A DNA stretch of 64,000 nucleotides, from the NCBI RefSeq assembly GCF_026151205.1, contig NC_087079.1, positions 6,668,169-6,732,168 of the forward strand, in the 5' to 3' direction. The notes under the pieces are model-generated. The model worked only from the letters and a program-made list of their open reading frames with translations, was not told the origin of the DNA and searched no databases. Positions 1 through 11,500 of this stretch are shown piece after piece. Positions within the stretch are counted from its first letter, which is position 1. Each line of letters begins with the position of its first letter. The position numbers and the translations under genes were made by a program. This stretch comes from Bolinopsis microptera. Lineage: Eukaryota > Ctenophora > Tentaculata > Lobata > Bolinopsidae.

Positions 1-1480
1 TTGGGCAATTTTTTTAACTGTTCCTTGTTTAGAACTTTTTGTTGAATAAATCTTGATACTGGATGGGCCGAGGCAGGGAAAAAAGAAAATCGCGATTATT
101 TTGCCCAAAAATCGCAATACCGCGATTTTTAACAGACTATACATTAGGCTATACATAAAATTTTTCGCAAATAATAGGAAAACTCGCGATTCCGCACATG
201 CCGCAATTTCCTTTTTTCCCTGGGCCGATGTTAATCATATTCTTCTCCTGACACGTGACGGATATCAAACAATAACCACTCAAAACCAATAATCTCTGTC
301 ACGTGTCAAACAAATATGATTTGCCTCCCCATCATTATGCAGATCTATAGCACAACATTACTAACACATCTTAGGGTTAGTAGGAACATAAGCGGTCACG
401 TCCGCGAGAGTCGGGATGTTTGACCCATACTGTCAACGTATACTGTTAAATTCAACAGAACTGTTTTAACTTCATTGATAGTATCGTTGTTGAGTTCCTA
501 GAATTTTTCCAGTTTTATACAGTTGATTCTGCAGAATTGTTCAAACTTTGTAAATTCTGTATTTCATAATGGCTATTATTTTGTGGACGCGCTGCACCTA
601 ACTTAGGTCTCATTTTACTAAACACTACCATCTATACGTTTTGTCTACATTGTCACTGCCACTTTTTAAGCTTTTACATTTTGCAGTGCCTGAGTTCTAG
701 CCGACAATTGTGTAAAATAATTAAGAAAGCTATAAAATAATTGTGTTTCAACATATAGAAATCCAAAAATATTTAACAACTATAAATGCACTAACTCGGA
801 CTCATTGGTGTTTGCCTTTTGCATTGTGGGCAGAATGCAAAGTCATTGGTTAAACGTTATTTCGGCAAACAGACGGTCGCTATCGAAGCGGCCATAAAGC
901 TTTTCACTGATTGAATAAGCTGTTGACAGAAATGTCCGTGATATAGAGCAGGCTGTCTTCGTCTGAAGGCTGGGTACCAGCAACTGAGCAACTGGTACCC
1001 AAAATAGCAACGAAAATAAATAAACTCGGGGCCGTTATGATTGAATTTGTCGCTGATAATTAATGCTTATTGTTTGTAGACTCTGCCAAAATACCAAATT
1101 CTTCTAAAACTAAATGGAGCACCACTTTGATAAGTTCCGCAATTTCTGCTTTTAATGATACAAAATATTATGAAGGAGCAGTTGCTACGAGGTCTGCAAA
1201 TTGGAATTTGTGCACGAGGTCAGGTGATTTTAACAAATGACACGTGGTTTAAGAAACTGTCACGTGACCAATTCGGCCGGTGCGTTGACAGCACGTGATA
1301 AGACCACCTGGTGATTGATTTAAAATTTGAGGTGAGCTGTTCACACAAAACTCAACGGTTGCCTGCTGTTTTCTATCAAAAACACCCTACCAGAGCGGAA
1401 GGGTTCAGTGTACACGAAAAATGGATTATCGTATTAAGTCAGGTGCTGAAATGCTGACCTCTCATAGGACCAGCTGTGTG
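1..1480. other. 5' flank of the first troponin C-like gene, with E-box cluster
   Basis: No coding exon is visible. The palindrome CACGTG occurs at 252, 300, 1241, 1261 and 1292, with another at 1481 at the edge of the next block. A pair of inverted purine-rich segments near 61-90 and 205-232 (GGGCCGAGGCAGGGAAAAAA against its rough complement) may be the remnant ends of a small inverted-repeat element. A short hairpin formed by GGGTACCAG and CTGGTACCC lies near 971-1000. The regulatory meaning of the E-boxes is inferred only from their density and their recurrence around the second gene copy. Confidence 0.5.
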
Positions 1481-1556
1481 CACGTGACCGTTGAAGCTAA
1501 CGCCGGTACTGCAAAAACCGTCCACAAAACATTTCATTAAGTTCAACATCCGTCTT
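1481..1556 (+). promoter_or_regulatory. Conserved promoter block of troponin C-like gene 1
   Basis: An E-box (CACGTGA) at 1481 is followed by a 28-bp block at 1529-1556, starting ACATTTCATT and ending CCGTCTT. The same arrangement recurs upstream of the second copy, with the E-box at 4370 and the 28-bp block identical at 4427-4454. The block ends 57 bp before the start codon in both genes, so it probably covers the transcription start or the 5'UTR. Conservation between copies whose introns have diverged suggests function, although a recent duplication could also explain it. Confidence 0.55.
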
Positions 1557-1613
1557 AGCAGTGCAGATTTTATTTTTTTGTTTAGTGCCCTGTAACTTTG
1601 CTCCTCCACCAAG

Positions 1614-3201
1614 ATGCTGACCGATGTAAGTTTCTCATCCTCTACTAGCTTTTAACTGAGATCGATTAATTTCCTTAATCAACTTATTCGAAATAGTTAT
1701 CATGGACCGAATTTGTCGCAGGCTTAATTATTCCTGCAAGTCGACTTCAAATGTTTTAAAATTCTTGATTTTCTCTAGTTTAATAAAAGAATGAAATAAA
1801 AATCAAGTTCCACTATTAAAGCGTATTAAATTTAATATTATTGTGAATTGTGGGATGAACGTAATAAAATTCAATTGTCAGCAGAAATAATCTGACTCAA
1901 AATTTTCGACTGTTTTTTTAACAGGCTGAATTTTCGCGGCCATATGCGAGATTTGCCATAAAGTCTGTGAAAATTATTTCTTCGTGGTATTATAAATAAT
2001 ACAAGACAAAAAACATATACTAGTCCGGCTGGTTTTATTTTAGCATACTAATTTCTTCGATTAATTAAATAGTGACGTTAAATAATTTTCTTGACCAAAT
2101 GATCTTCACACCAGTTCTTTTAATTTAGTAAAGCTTTCCTTTCCTAATATTGCATTTTTACAGACCCTCAAAGCCCAACTTGGTTTGAACGAGGACCAAG
2201 TCCGTGAATTCAAGGTTGCCTTCGACATTTTTGATGAGGATACCTCTGGAACTGTTTCCACTGGAGAGTTGGCCAGCGTAATGAAGACTTTGGGACAGGA
2301 CATTGACGAGAAAGAAGTCGGTGTAATGATCTCTGAGGTCGACAGTGATGGTAAATTTTAATTTAATCTCATCTTTTCCATTTGGGGGTCGTTCACATAT
2401 TACGTAATCAGCGAGCTATGTGTAAAACTGATTACGGAGTGGAGGTGGGGGGGGGGGGGGGGGGTAAAAAGAAGTCGAGTTATTTTTATCATTATATCCA
2501 TATTTTATGGCAAAAATGTGGATTGTGAACTGTTCTGTCGAATTATAAATGTTAATACTTCGTTACCTAACTAATTTACCAACTCCCCAGGTTCGGGAGA
2601 AATCGATTTCGCCGAGTTCTGCACACTTATGGCCCGTCAGATGGAGAAGTCCGACCCCGAGATGGTCTACAAAAAGGCTTTCGCTATCTTTGACAAGAAA
2701 CACGACGGTTTCATCGATCCCTCGGAACTGAAACATATCATGACGAACATTGGTGAAGACATGGGCGACAGCGAAAGTAAGTTTCTTTGACTGAATTTGA
2801 AGCGATATATTGCCAACATACCAAGAAATACCATAAAATAAAGTGTTTGGAATTTACAGACCAGTTTATTTTTCGAAGGATCAATACTTTCGAATAAGAG
2901 AAAAACGTTTTCAATTTTATGAATATTTTCTCTCCCTCAGTTGCTGAAATGATGAAGGAAGCTGATGTTGACAATGACGGAAAACTGAGTTACGACGGTA
3001 AGTGACAAAATAATAAAATATAACGAAATATAATGGCCTTTGAATTAGTGTTCATGTTTATTACAATTTGGTTAAAATGTTTGACACACTTTCTTACTTT
3101 ATTATTCGAATATTAATTAATGTTTCATATCAATGATAAGTGTTTAAGTTATTATTATATTTTTTCACTCAGAATTCCTGGAGGTTATGTTGGCCAAATA
3201 A
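1614..3201 (+). CDS. Troponin C / calmodulin-like EF-hand protein, copy 1 (five exons)
   Basis: Exons 1614-1625, 2164-2350, 2591-2776, 2941-2997 and 3173-3201 join in phase to give 156 aa. The first exon encodes only MLTD. Four EF-hands are visible: loop 1 [12 protein letters not shown] (about residues 27-38), loop 2 [12 protein letters not shown], loop 3 DKKHDGFIDPSE and loop 4 DVDNDGKLSYDE. Loop 3 has Lys at the third coordinating position, so its calcium affinity is probably reduced. Length, the N-terminal helix before EF1 and the ending MLAK are closer to troponin C than to 149-aa calmodulin, so a muscle regulatory role is inferred. A calmodulin-like sensor remains possible. All introns are GT-AG; intron 2 holds a run of about 18 G at 2446-2464. 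The neighbouring gene at 4511-7373 is a tandem paralogue with identical exon lengths. Confidence 0.9.
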
Positions 3202-3280
3202 ACAGAGAGACGACCACACAAGGGAAGAAAAAGAAGAGCTTCATACCGCACCCGGGGCACTGCCGATCACACCATCTAAC

Positions 3281-3296
3281 GCGTGATACCTCACGC
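3281..3296 (+). promoter_or_regulatory. 3'UTR stem-loop shared with the second paralogue
   Basis: GCGTGATACCTCACGC forms a perfect 6-bp stem with a 4-nt loop, 80 nt after the stop codon. It is followed within 10 nt by an E-box-like CACGTGACGTCA. The identical stem-loop occurs twice in the 3' region of the second gene (7456-7471 and 7479-7494), again followed by CACGTGA. It could be an RNA element or a DNA site, and the sequence does not decide between them. Confidence 0.45.
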
Positions 3297-3510
3297 AAAT
3301 ACCACGTGACGTCACTCGTGTCGTCACAGCGGTTAAGTTTACCATCCTCGTGTGAAAGATATGATAATTTTGGACGATTTTTTATTATACGGACACAGGC
3401 AGTTTTGGTTATACATTTTGTAATAGGATCCAATGTATGTTATGATTATGAATAATTGGTTTTAATGCGAGATTTTATGTAAATAGAGGGAGGTGTACAA
3501 AGTTATTAGA

Positions 3511-3571
3511 GTCTATCATTATGTCTACCATTATGTCTACCATTATGTCTACCATTATGTCTACCATTATT
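3511..3571. repeat. Short 12-bp tandem repeat
   Basis: About five units of ATTATGTCTACC lie downstream of the first troponin C-like gene, in its 3' flank or 3'UTR. Confidence 0.85.
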
Positions 3572-4369
3572 CAATAATTTATTGTCTGGAATTCAGCTGT
3601 CAAGATTTTCACACACAACTCCCATGAACGCGGAATCTCACTAAAATAACTTCAGAAGCCTACCAACTAAACTCACATACCTCTAGGCTCTAAAGTAAGT
3701 ATGCAAACCTTGAACCAGGAAGTCTGCCGCACAAATCAAGTGTATCTCCGGTAATTTAGTAGATTACTTAAACATTGAACTCACACTATACTCATGTGGC
3801 ACTCTCAGAATTAGCAGATGTGACATAGCAAATGATACACGACAGGCCGGCTTTACTTCTACAAATGCGTTTCATTACGTTCATTAATAAACTAGCTCAT
3901 CTTCACGCAATACTCATCAAGAATCGTTTTGATTTTATAAAACCATTCGAAGAAAGTATGGCGAACCTCCACATCAGCGTATGAAAACAATTCGCTAATA
4001 GTTGTTGAGGTGTCCATTCAGACCAATTAAAACAATTAAGCTTAAAGTTGGAAGCTGCGTGTCACATATCTGCACTTGCAAAGCTTCCAAATGAGGTTTG
4101 TGCCACGTGCAGCATACCATTCCACACGTGACTGCAGCAAACTAACACGTGCGTTCCACGGTAGTTGTGTTGAACTGGGTATCCCGGGACAAGCTAATCT
4201 CTAAAGATCGACTTGACACTACCAGACAGTCTTAAAAGTAAATCTGAAACAGTCCCTGAACTGTTCCACCGTGCAAAAATACAGTGATTTGGGAAAACTT
4301 TGCTGTACACGTAGAATGTACATTAAATAAGGCGTTGAAATGTCAGACTATCACTGGGCTAGAAGCTCA
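3572..4369. other. Intergenic spacer between the two troponin C-like genes
   Basis: No exon is recognised. CACGTG palindromes at 4104, 4125 and 4146 form a cluster with 21-bp spacing, two turns of the helix, which could place bound factors on one face of the DNA. Confidence 0.5.
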
Positions 4370-4454
4370 CACGTGATCATTGGAATCAACGCTGGTTGGA
4401 TGGAAATTTTAGAAAGCGTTGACGGAACATTTCATTAAGTTCAACATCCGTCTT
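4370..4454 (+). promoter_or_regulatory. Conserved promoter block of troponin C-like gene 2
   Basis: E-box CACGTGA at 4370, then at 4427-4454 the same 28-bp block seen upstream of gene 1. The short segment in between (ATTGGAATCAACGCTGG) also resembles gene 1 (GTTGAAGCTAACGCCGG). Confidence 0.55.
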
Positions 4455-4510
4455 GGTAGTATTGAATATATTTTGCTGTTCTGTTAGTTCGCACCAAACA
4501 TTGTACCAAT

Positions 4511-7373
4511 ATGCTGAATCCCGTAAGTTTCTTGCAATTCTTTAAACTATTTAACTATTCTTTAATTCAGGTGAAATTTTTACCAAAAATCACCGTCAAA
4601 CCGGATTGCGCTCGAATGAATGTTATTAAGCGCCCTCAAAATAGAGTCGGTGAAGACATTTTATTCAATTTTAACATGAAAGGTGCGATTTAAAACCAAG
4701 TACTAAAAGTCAATAGTAGGTTTTCAACGAATTAACTACTTTATCTCTTTATTACTATTTTCTGCACTGGAAATAACAATCTTCCAGACTCTCAAAGCTC
4801 AACTCGGTTTAAACGAGGACCAAATCCGTGAGTTCAAGGATGCCTTCGATATTTTCGATGAGGATGCATCTGGAACAGTCTCCACTGGCGAGTTGGCCAG
4901 CGTGATGAGGACCTTGGGACAGGACATCGATGAGAAAGAAGTCGGAATTATGATTTCTGAGGTCGACAGTGACGGTAATTATTGTTGGCTTAATCTGTAT
5001 TATAACCCAGCCCTTCAATTGATTTCAATTATACTGTTATACAAATTAAATCAAAAGTGTCTCTCTCAAATGTTGACAGTGATAGTATTGACTGTCAGCG
5101 GCCGAAATGATAAACTTATGCTGAGAGATATCGAATGAGGTTTGAGAGCTGTTAAATTAAAAGAAGCTCCTCGATCTGCGCTGCAAAGCAATTATCAATT
5201 TACGAGGTGGTTTCACTGTCAATCCCAGGTTCCGGTGAGATCGATTTCGCCGAGTTCTGTACTCTTATGTCCCGTCAAATGGAGAAAGCTGACCCAGAAT
5301 TCGAGTACAAAAAAGCTTTCAAAATCTTCGACAAGAGGGGTGATGGATTTATTGACAACGCTGAACTTAAACACGTCATGACCAACATCGGTGAAGACAT
5401 GAGCGATCATGAAAGTAAGTTTTTGAAACTGCATTTAATAGTTGCTATAACTATAAGCGTAAGACCGATCACCAATTATTGTCACTTAACATCACAGTGC
5501 CAGTGGTTTTTTTTTATTGTAGTTGCCTCATATCGGATCCATTTGACCTGTAGCCTGTCATTGTGATTAGATATTGTCAGTAAAATCGGGTATTGGCATA
5601 ATTGGTGATGGTTGCCGCAGTTCTGATGGCGATATCCAATAAGTTACCCTGATGAAAAGTTAAAATCGTTATTTCGATGACACCAGTAAGTGAGAAAGGT
5701 GTAACCATTATTTGCATACAATGGTGACATTACACGATACAACCAAGCGCAAACATTTTCAGTTTTACCATCCCTTGCGATGATGTACGCCTCATTAAAT
5801 GACGAGTAGCAATTTATATTAATGAATGATGCCTTTCGTCTAATTGAAAAGTGATAGCACAATTACTTAAGTACTAATTATTGAAGTGGGAGTTGGTAGT
5901 GAAAATATTTTGCGATCCAAGATTATCAAATGTGACTTCTAAAATAATTGCACTGGTTATCATGGTAACGGATAGCATCATTGTTACTGGTTATCATGGT
6001 AACGGATAGCATCATTGTTACTATGCTGTCCCCTTCATGATGGTGCTCACCGTAATAATTGTCTTGACCTTGTTTGACGCAAACTGAGAAGCGGGGAGGC
6101 GGACGAGGTGGACGAGGCGGGGGTTAGTGGAGGCGTGCATTTTCATCTTTTTTAACATTTCCTTATTGAAATATCTTTCTCTCGTTAAATATTCTCGTTT
6201 CAGTTCTTGCAATGATCAAAGAAGCTGATTTGGATGGAGATGGCATGCTCAATTACGATGGTAAGATACTTTTACATAAAACTAAAACGTTCTGCAATGC
6301 TGGAGATGGCATCGCTCCACCCCAACTAAAATCTTGTTTGATGCTTTTACATAAAAATCAAAAGTGCATGTTCCATTGTTCCAACTGAGCGCAGCCACAG
6401 TTTTTTTACGGGCGTACAAGCATCAATTCGGTATTTGTGCTTAGAATACCCAAAAATGCTCCTATAATTAGCTTAAGTTTCCGGGGCCGGTGACGCCGCC
6501 TGCAAACCCCATCGGTGTTTCGCCCCTGGCCCCACTGGGGCTGTGCCCTTCCGTGGTTAAATCAGCTAACGCTTCGCCCTGGTTAAAGTAGTCACTTTCT
6601 GAAACACATGGTGCACGCTTCACTTTTTTGTAGTCGACCATTATTCTTCCCTGAAAAATGCATGATATGCCCATATATTGTTTTTTATTCCTGATCTGTT
6701 TGAGTATGCCGTAGAGGGAGCCGTGGTACTACTAGGCACGGTCTTATTAGACAGTCGTCCAATAATTGTGCAAATATTTGTCGGCTGAACAGGTCTTCAG
6801 GGAGAATCTTCCAGGTTTAATATTGAACTGCCTTGTTGGACACTGGTCAGATATTTGTTATAAATGTGTCGCCCGGACAACATATTTTATTTACCATTTC
6901 ACTCGATACGGAATCTTGTTATATCGAGGAAAGGTTGCGAGCTTGGACAGCCGGGTAACAAAAAGTGCACACTGAGCTGTGCAGGGTGTTGAAAGCTCCA
7001 CATACCATGCCTACACCTAACATCTCTGCAGTGAGCGAGGGTGTTGACAAGCTCCAAATTGTATTGCCAGCTTCCTGTCTCAATACTGCTCATTGTATTC
7101 CCTCCACAAGCCAGAGATGTGGCGGCAGCTCGGCTATTTTAACACATTCAGCAAAAGTATTTTGCGGTGGCTGGCAGGTTTCTTGCTGCGGAACGAGGGG
7201 TGATGTCAAGCATTATTGACAGGTTGAGGAGGTGCAATGTTCTGAAGAAAGGTTGCGGCTTTGCTGGTTGTGTTGTTTAGGGTTTCGCAAATTATTTCGC
7301 CCTTAGATTCTATAAATAATTGTCAATAACATATTTTATTTCAGAATTCCTGAACATTATGTTGGCCAAATAA
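4511..7373 (+). CDS. Troponin C / calmodulin-like EF-hand protein, copy 2 (five exons)
   Basis: Exons 4511-4522, 4788-4974, 5229-5414, 6204-6260 and 7345-7373 give 156 aa. Exon sizes (12, 187, 186, 57 and 29 with stop) and intron phases match copy 1 exactly, so the pair arose by tandem duplication. The first exon encodes MLNP. EF loops are [36 protein letters not shown] and [12 protein letters not shown]. Loop 3 has Arg at the third ligand position, so a weakened third site is shared by both copies. The other loops look competent. The introns are longer than in copy 1 and do not align by eye. Intron 3 carries a 42-bp direct duplication at about 5945-6027. Function is inferred as for copy 1; substitutions such as VAF/DAF and MARQ/MSRQ suggest isoforms rather than identical products. 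Confidence 0.9.
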
Positions 7374-7455
7374 ACAGAAAGACACACTTAGATCAAGAGG
7401 AGAAGAAGATGAGCTGCAAATCACATGCGGGGCATTGCCGACCATAGGGACTGAC

Positions 7456-7494
7456 GCGTGATACCTCACGCAACAACTGCGTGATACCTCACGC
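7456..7494 (+). promoter_or_regulatory. Duplicated 3'UTR stem-loop
   Basis: Two perfect copies of GCGTGATACCTCACGC at 7456-7471 and 7479-7494, followed by CACGTG at 7501 and 7533. Copy 1 of the gene has a single stem-loop in the equivalent place. Confidence 0.45.
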
Positions 7495-7899
7495 AACTTC
7501 CACGTGATGTCATGCTGTAGGCTTGTGACTGACACGTGACTGCAACGTTGTGTCAAACAACTAGGTTTAATATCTTGTATGAATTTGATATGATATCGGG
7601 ACATCATTCATAAAGATCTATTTTATGGAGACAAGCAGTTTTTTGTGCTATGTTTGTAATATGCTGTATATAATATAATCCTTGTCGTATAATATTATGA
7701 ATAGTTTGTTTCAATTGATCAGCAAACTTACTAACTTAAGAGTTAAGTAGTATTTCGAATTCATTTAGGAAAGTACGAGATTTCACTGTAAATAAATGGC
7801 TGCGTTCTAGATTAACTATTAAGGGTACACAAATTTGAGTAGAAAGAATAATAAAACACAGCCAGTAAAACAATTCCACTGGTTTTTCATAGTAAAGTA

Positions 7900-8027
7900 C
7901 TGGGTGGGCCAAAAGTCAATACCCATACGTTGGCCTTAATAGCTCCGCCGTGTTATTATTTCAATTAGGCAATCAGTGACTGAGCTATTAAGGCCAACGT
8001 ATGGGTACTGACTTTTGGCCCACCCTG
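7900..8027. mobile_element. 128-bp mariner-like MITE with TA target site
   Basis: Arms of about 44 bp (7902-7945 and 7982-8025) are inverted repeats with one mismatch, beginning GGGTGGGCCAAAAGTCA. The element is flanked by TA on both sides (7898-7899 and 8028-8029). Its termini resemble those of Tc1/mariner elements. It has no coding capacity. Confidence 0.8.
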
Positions 8028-8549
8028 TATTAAGTGTGGATAAAGTGCGAGAGTGTAGTTTAAAAACATTTGTTGCCGTCACCACTATGATGTGTAATAT
8101 CGCACAGCTCAAGAAATTATAAATATAAAATAATATAACTATAAACATGAACATGGTCATGCTTACACAAACCCCAAGTGTGAACATATTTCATGTAGCA
8201 AGCTGTAATTTATTTGTCTGCACTGCGTGCATTTAAAGTTAAAACAATCGGTCGAAGCTAGAGTCACATACTGCGAAGATATTAAACTCTGAGATAAATG
8301 AGATAAGCTTGTGACGATCATACTTGCTCAAGACTGGTTGCTTTGTTCTTCGATAAGTTCGATTAATTTGATAGTTGTTGTACCGTTGATTCAGTAGTAG
8401 TTCACTGTTTGGAGGTCTGACTAAGATACTGGTGATTTTGGAACACTCTTATTATTACACGGATCGAAGACGAAATGTGACCTTGAAATTGAGGAACAAT
8501 GAAAAATAAGACACTCTAAAATTTCAGTTTGTGCTCTTGTTAACATACC
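8028..8549. other. Spacer and promoter region of the serine protease gene
   Basis: Apart from the start of the protease gene at 8550 nothing is recognised. No convincing TATA box could be assigned. Confidence 0.4.
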
Positions 8550-11500
8550 ATGAAATGGGTGATCCTCGCACTGTTTCTCATATTTTCTAAACTTGGCCGA
8601 ATCTCAAGCAGTCAGGCATCATCAAATCATGAGCTGGTTCATCACAGTGACTCTGAAGATGTTCACAACAACATCTTCAACACTTCTTCAGACCATTTGA
8701 GAGGACTCAAACCAGAGATTAGATTGAACAGAGTTGCTCTGACACTGAATCAGAGTTTAACGAGGAATGTGGACTACCCCTCGGTGCGGGTGTACAACGG
8801 AGATCCGGCCACAGTCGGCCATATTCCTTTCATTGTGAGTATCACTATGACAACAGTATTTTAAAAGAAAGATTTTTACTCAGTTCTCGGTAAAGCTAAA
8901 TCGTGAATCGGGTGAACCCTCTACACCTCTAAGTCGGTAGAAATCAGCGTTTTGATTCCCTCCTCACATTTCAAAATTTAGTATTAAACCTTGATGACTG
9001 TGTAAAATGTGTCTCTAAATAACGAGAACAATCGACTGGCAGGTCCGTATCTACACCTACAAGAGTGGTTACCGTTACATGTGTGGCGGGTCTATCCTGT
9101 CAGAGCACTGGGTAGTAACAGCAGCGCATTGCATCCTGGACCAGGCTCAATATGAGGGTACTAACCACTCTTTTACTATCCACGGCCCTAATATCCAGGT
9201 TAGTAGACTTGTCAAGGGTTGCAGGGTGTTATAACATAATGTAGTCATAATGTAGTCATAATGTAGTCATCAAGTAGTCATAAAGTAGTCATAATGTAGT
9301 CATAAAGTAGTCATAATGTAGTCATAATGTAGTCATAAAGTAGTCATAATGTAGTCATAAAGTAGTCATGATATAGTCATAATATAGTCATAACGTAGTC
9401 ATAATGTAGTCACAAAGTAGTCATAATGTAGTCATAAATTAGTCAAAAAGTAGTCATAATGAAGTCATAAAGTAGTCATAAGGTAGTCATAAAGTAGTCA
9501 TAAAGTAGTCATAATGTAATCATAATTTGTCATAATGTAGTCATAATGTAGTCATAATGTAGTCATAAAGTAGTCATAATGTAGTCATAATGTAGTCATA
9601 AATTAGTCATAATGTAGTCATAAAGTAGTCATAAAGTAGTCATAAAGTAGTCATAATGTAGTCATAAAGTAGTCATAATGTAGTTACCTTAGTTCCCAAA
9701 AATTTGTGTGCCATTATATTGAGCACAATTTATTTGAGCCCGAAAAATTTGGGCAGAAAATTTGAACTCATTTGGGCGACCGAAAATTTGGGCACAAATT
9801 CTTCGAAAAATGAACGATTTTCCACTAAAATTTTAGATAGATATTTGCCTTACGGGTAAATGCCTCACAGAATGGCTAGCCTCACAGAATGGCCAAATTT
9901 GTAAATGTTTTTGTAACTAATTTTTTATAAAAGACTGGTAGGTTTTGTGGATACCATATGAAACAAAAGTCTTCTGGCAACACTTCCTGTGGTGAAATCA
10001 TTAACTAGGACCACATTTTCTGGCATAAATATGACTGTTTATGTAGAAATTTTGAGCACTAAAAAATTTGTTTTCAAATTTTTGAACTAAGTTTACATTT
10101 TGGTGAGAACTTCTGGCACCAGTATGACAGAAGATGTTCAAAGAATAGTATTCATCAAAAAAAACGAACATTGTTCAATATAGGAAGAAAAAAATGCTAA
10201 AATGGCTACACGCCTCACAAAATGGCCAAAATATGCCTCACAAAATTTGTTTTCAAATTTTTGAACTAAGTTTGCATTTTGGTGAGAACTTCTGGCACCA
10301 GTATGACAGAAGATGTTTAAAGAATAGTATTCATCAAACAAAACGAACATTGTTCAATTTAGGAAGAAACAAAATAATAAAATGGCTAAACGCCTCACAA
10401 AATGGCCAAAATATGCCTCACAAAATGGCCAAAATTTGAAACTCCTTTTATTCAATGAAACCATAAGTCTAAAGTATTCACAAGCTATTTATTATACAAT
10501 AACACCCCAGATGGAGTGTTTTTACAGCCGAATGAAGGTTATAAATCATGAAATCAGGGAATATGAACAACGCCACACAAAATGGCCATTTTTGGTGTAG
10601 GAAATTATGCCCTTTTTATTCAGTTCTAAGAAATTTCACCTATATGGGGGTGTTAACAAGGCATATTAATACCAGCAGCATGCCTGAAACAAGAGCCAAA
10701 GGTTTTAGAAAAATAAAATTTTCTCGTTTTCTTTTTTTTTTGCCATTTTGTCAGGCATTTTTTCTTTTTTGTGAAATAATTTTTCACAGCTCAGTTTTTT
10801 CGTGAGTTTTAGGTTATTACCCCATTCCTTAATAGGTTTTCTAAGAACGTGTGGTGATAGAAATTTAAAAAGTATCTCCATCAACAAAATTATAGAAATT
10901 CAGATTTGGCCATTCTGTGAGGCATGTTTTTTTCGAGGAAGATTTTCCGGCCAATTTTTCTCAAAGAAAAAATGGTTATGAGATTAAATGAACCCCCGGG
11001 AAGAAAAATATGAGTGTCAACTTAGCTTCTTATGAGATAAAAACTGGAATAAAGTTTGTTTTGTGACTTTGAGAGACCTTCCTTTTTTTTGGCCATTCTG
11101 TGAGGCAAATACCCGTAGTTCATTATTATTCCTTATTATTCCAGTCATTTTGCTTTCAATTTTAAGCATGTAGGTGGTAGTCTGAGTTGTTTCACATTAT
11201 GAAATTGACGATCTGCCCAGTAACTACTAAAAAATACAGTGATGATGGCACAGTACAAAATGATAGATATACATTATACAATAGTGATATTTAGTCTCTC
11301 AATCAGATAGTTTAGTCTACTTACACTCAGCATATCTTATCATACCCCTTTCACATACAATTATCATTATGACGCCTCATCAGATGGTCGAAAGCTTTGG
11401 AAGAAAATTAGAAGGTTTACATCATGATCTATCAAACTAAGCGGCACATACGCTTAGCTTTGAGGTATCCGTACCTCTAACCATTTGTTTTATTAGTAGC

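Noticed and set aside
10194-10805. Overlapping short open frames inside the 2.1-kb TIR element
   Set aside because: They translate internal repeats of GCCTCACAAAATGGCC and have no transposase motif.
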